Below the pieces are notes generated by a model, which saw only the letters and a list, made by a program, of their open reading frames with translations, did no database searches and was not told the origin of the DNA. A stretch of 14,618 nucleotides of DNA, from NCBI GenBank assembly GCA_046758865.1, contig JBHIBD010000057.1, positions 1 to 14,618 on the forward strand, given 5' to 3'. The DNA comes from JBHIBD01 sp046758865 (GTDB lineage: Bacteria; Planctomycetota; Brocadiia; Brocadiales; Bathyanammoxibiaceae). Of the stretch, positions 14,561 to 14,618 are shown piece after piece. Numbering within the stretch: position 1 is the first letter of the stretch; each line of letters starts with the position of its first letter. Made by a program: the position numbers and the translations under genes.

Positions 14561-14618
14561 TAATATATGCGCTAGATAAGCAGAAAGGTCTCCTTTTATC
14601 AAGGTGATAGAGAGGTTT

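Overview
The window reads as ordinary, dense bacterial chromosome from a Gram-negative-type organism. It has about ten intact protein genes on both strands, one partial gene and one decayed gene. Gene content (a UbiD decarboxylase, a [4Fe-4S] quinolinate synthase, an oxygen-sensitive-type LarE, two radical-SAM enzymes, a sigma-54 two-component system and a GT83/ArnT-like membrane glycosyltransferase), frequent AGG/AGA arginine codons and many small palindromic intergenic repeats suggest an uncultured, probably anaerobic lineage such as Nitrospirota, Desulfobacterota or Brocadiales-like Planctomycetota. I cannot place it more precisely from sequence alone.

Layout. Positions 1-206 hold a possible truncated gene start (minus) and repeats. 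A UbiD-family decarboxylase (minus, 207-1655) follows, with near-identical hairpin repeats on both flanks. A repeat-rich spacer (1656-1921) separates it from a larE-nadA pair (minus, 1922-3719). A divergent promoter region (3720-3890) serves nadA leftward and a histidine kinase plus NtrC-type regulator pair rightward (3891-7430). An aquaporin (plus, 7525-8250) has its own promoter. A leftward housekeeping run then reads rplS, a UPF0102/YraN gene with an apparent AUC start, a TatD nuclease fused to a radical-SAM domain, and the decayed remains of an N-acetylglutamate-synthase-like acetyltransferase (10645 down to 8237). A second divergent promoter region (10646-10825) leads rightward into a GT2 polyprenyl-phosphate glycosyltransferase and a radical-SAM/SPASM gene joined by an ATGA overlap. 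That pair converges, with overlapping stop codons, on an ArnT-like glycosyltransferase (minus, 12849-14468). The right edge carries a nested palindromic repeat.

Functional links. GT2 enzymes of this type make polyprenyl-phosphate-linked sugars and GT83 enzymes use such donors, so 10826-14468 may be a small envelope-glycan or lipid-modification locus, with the radical-SAM enzyme acting on the sugar, the lipid or another cell-surface substrate. The kinase/regulator pair should activate sigma-54 promoters, but no convincing -24/-12 site was found here, so its targets probably lie elsewhere. NadA and LarE are co-transcribed and both plausibly carry a three-cysteine [4Fe-4S] cluster.

No phage, plasmid, CRISPR or transposase genes were seen. 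The most unusual observations are the non-canonical start of the YraN gene, the eroded GNAT pseudogene, the paired repeats around ubiD, the composite palindromic element at 1730-1849, and a related palindrome inside the coding sequence of the sigma-54 regulator.
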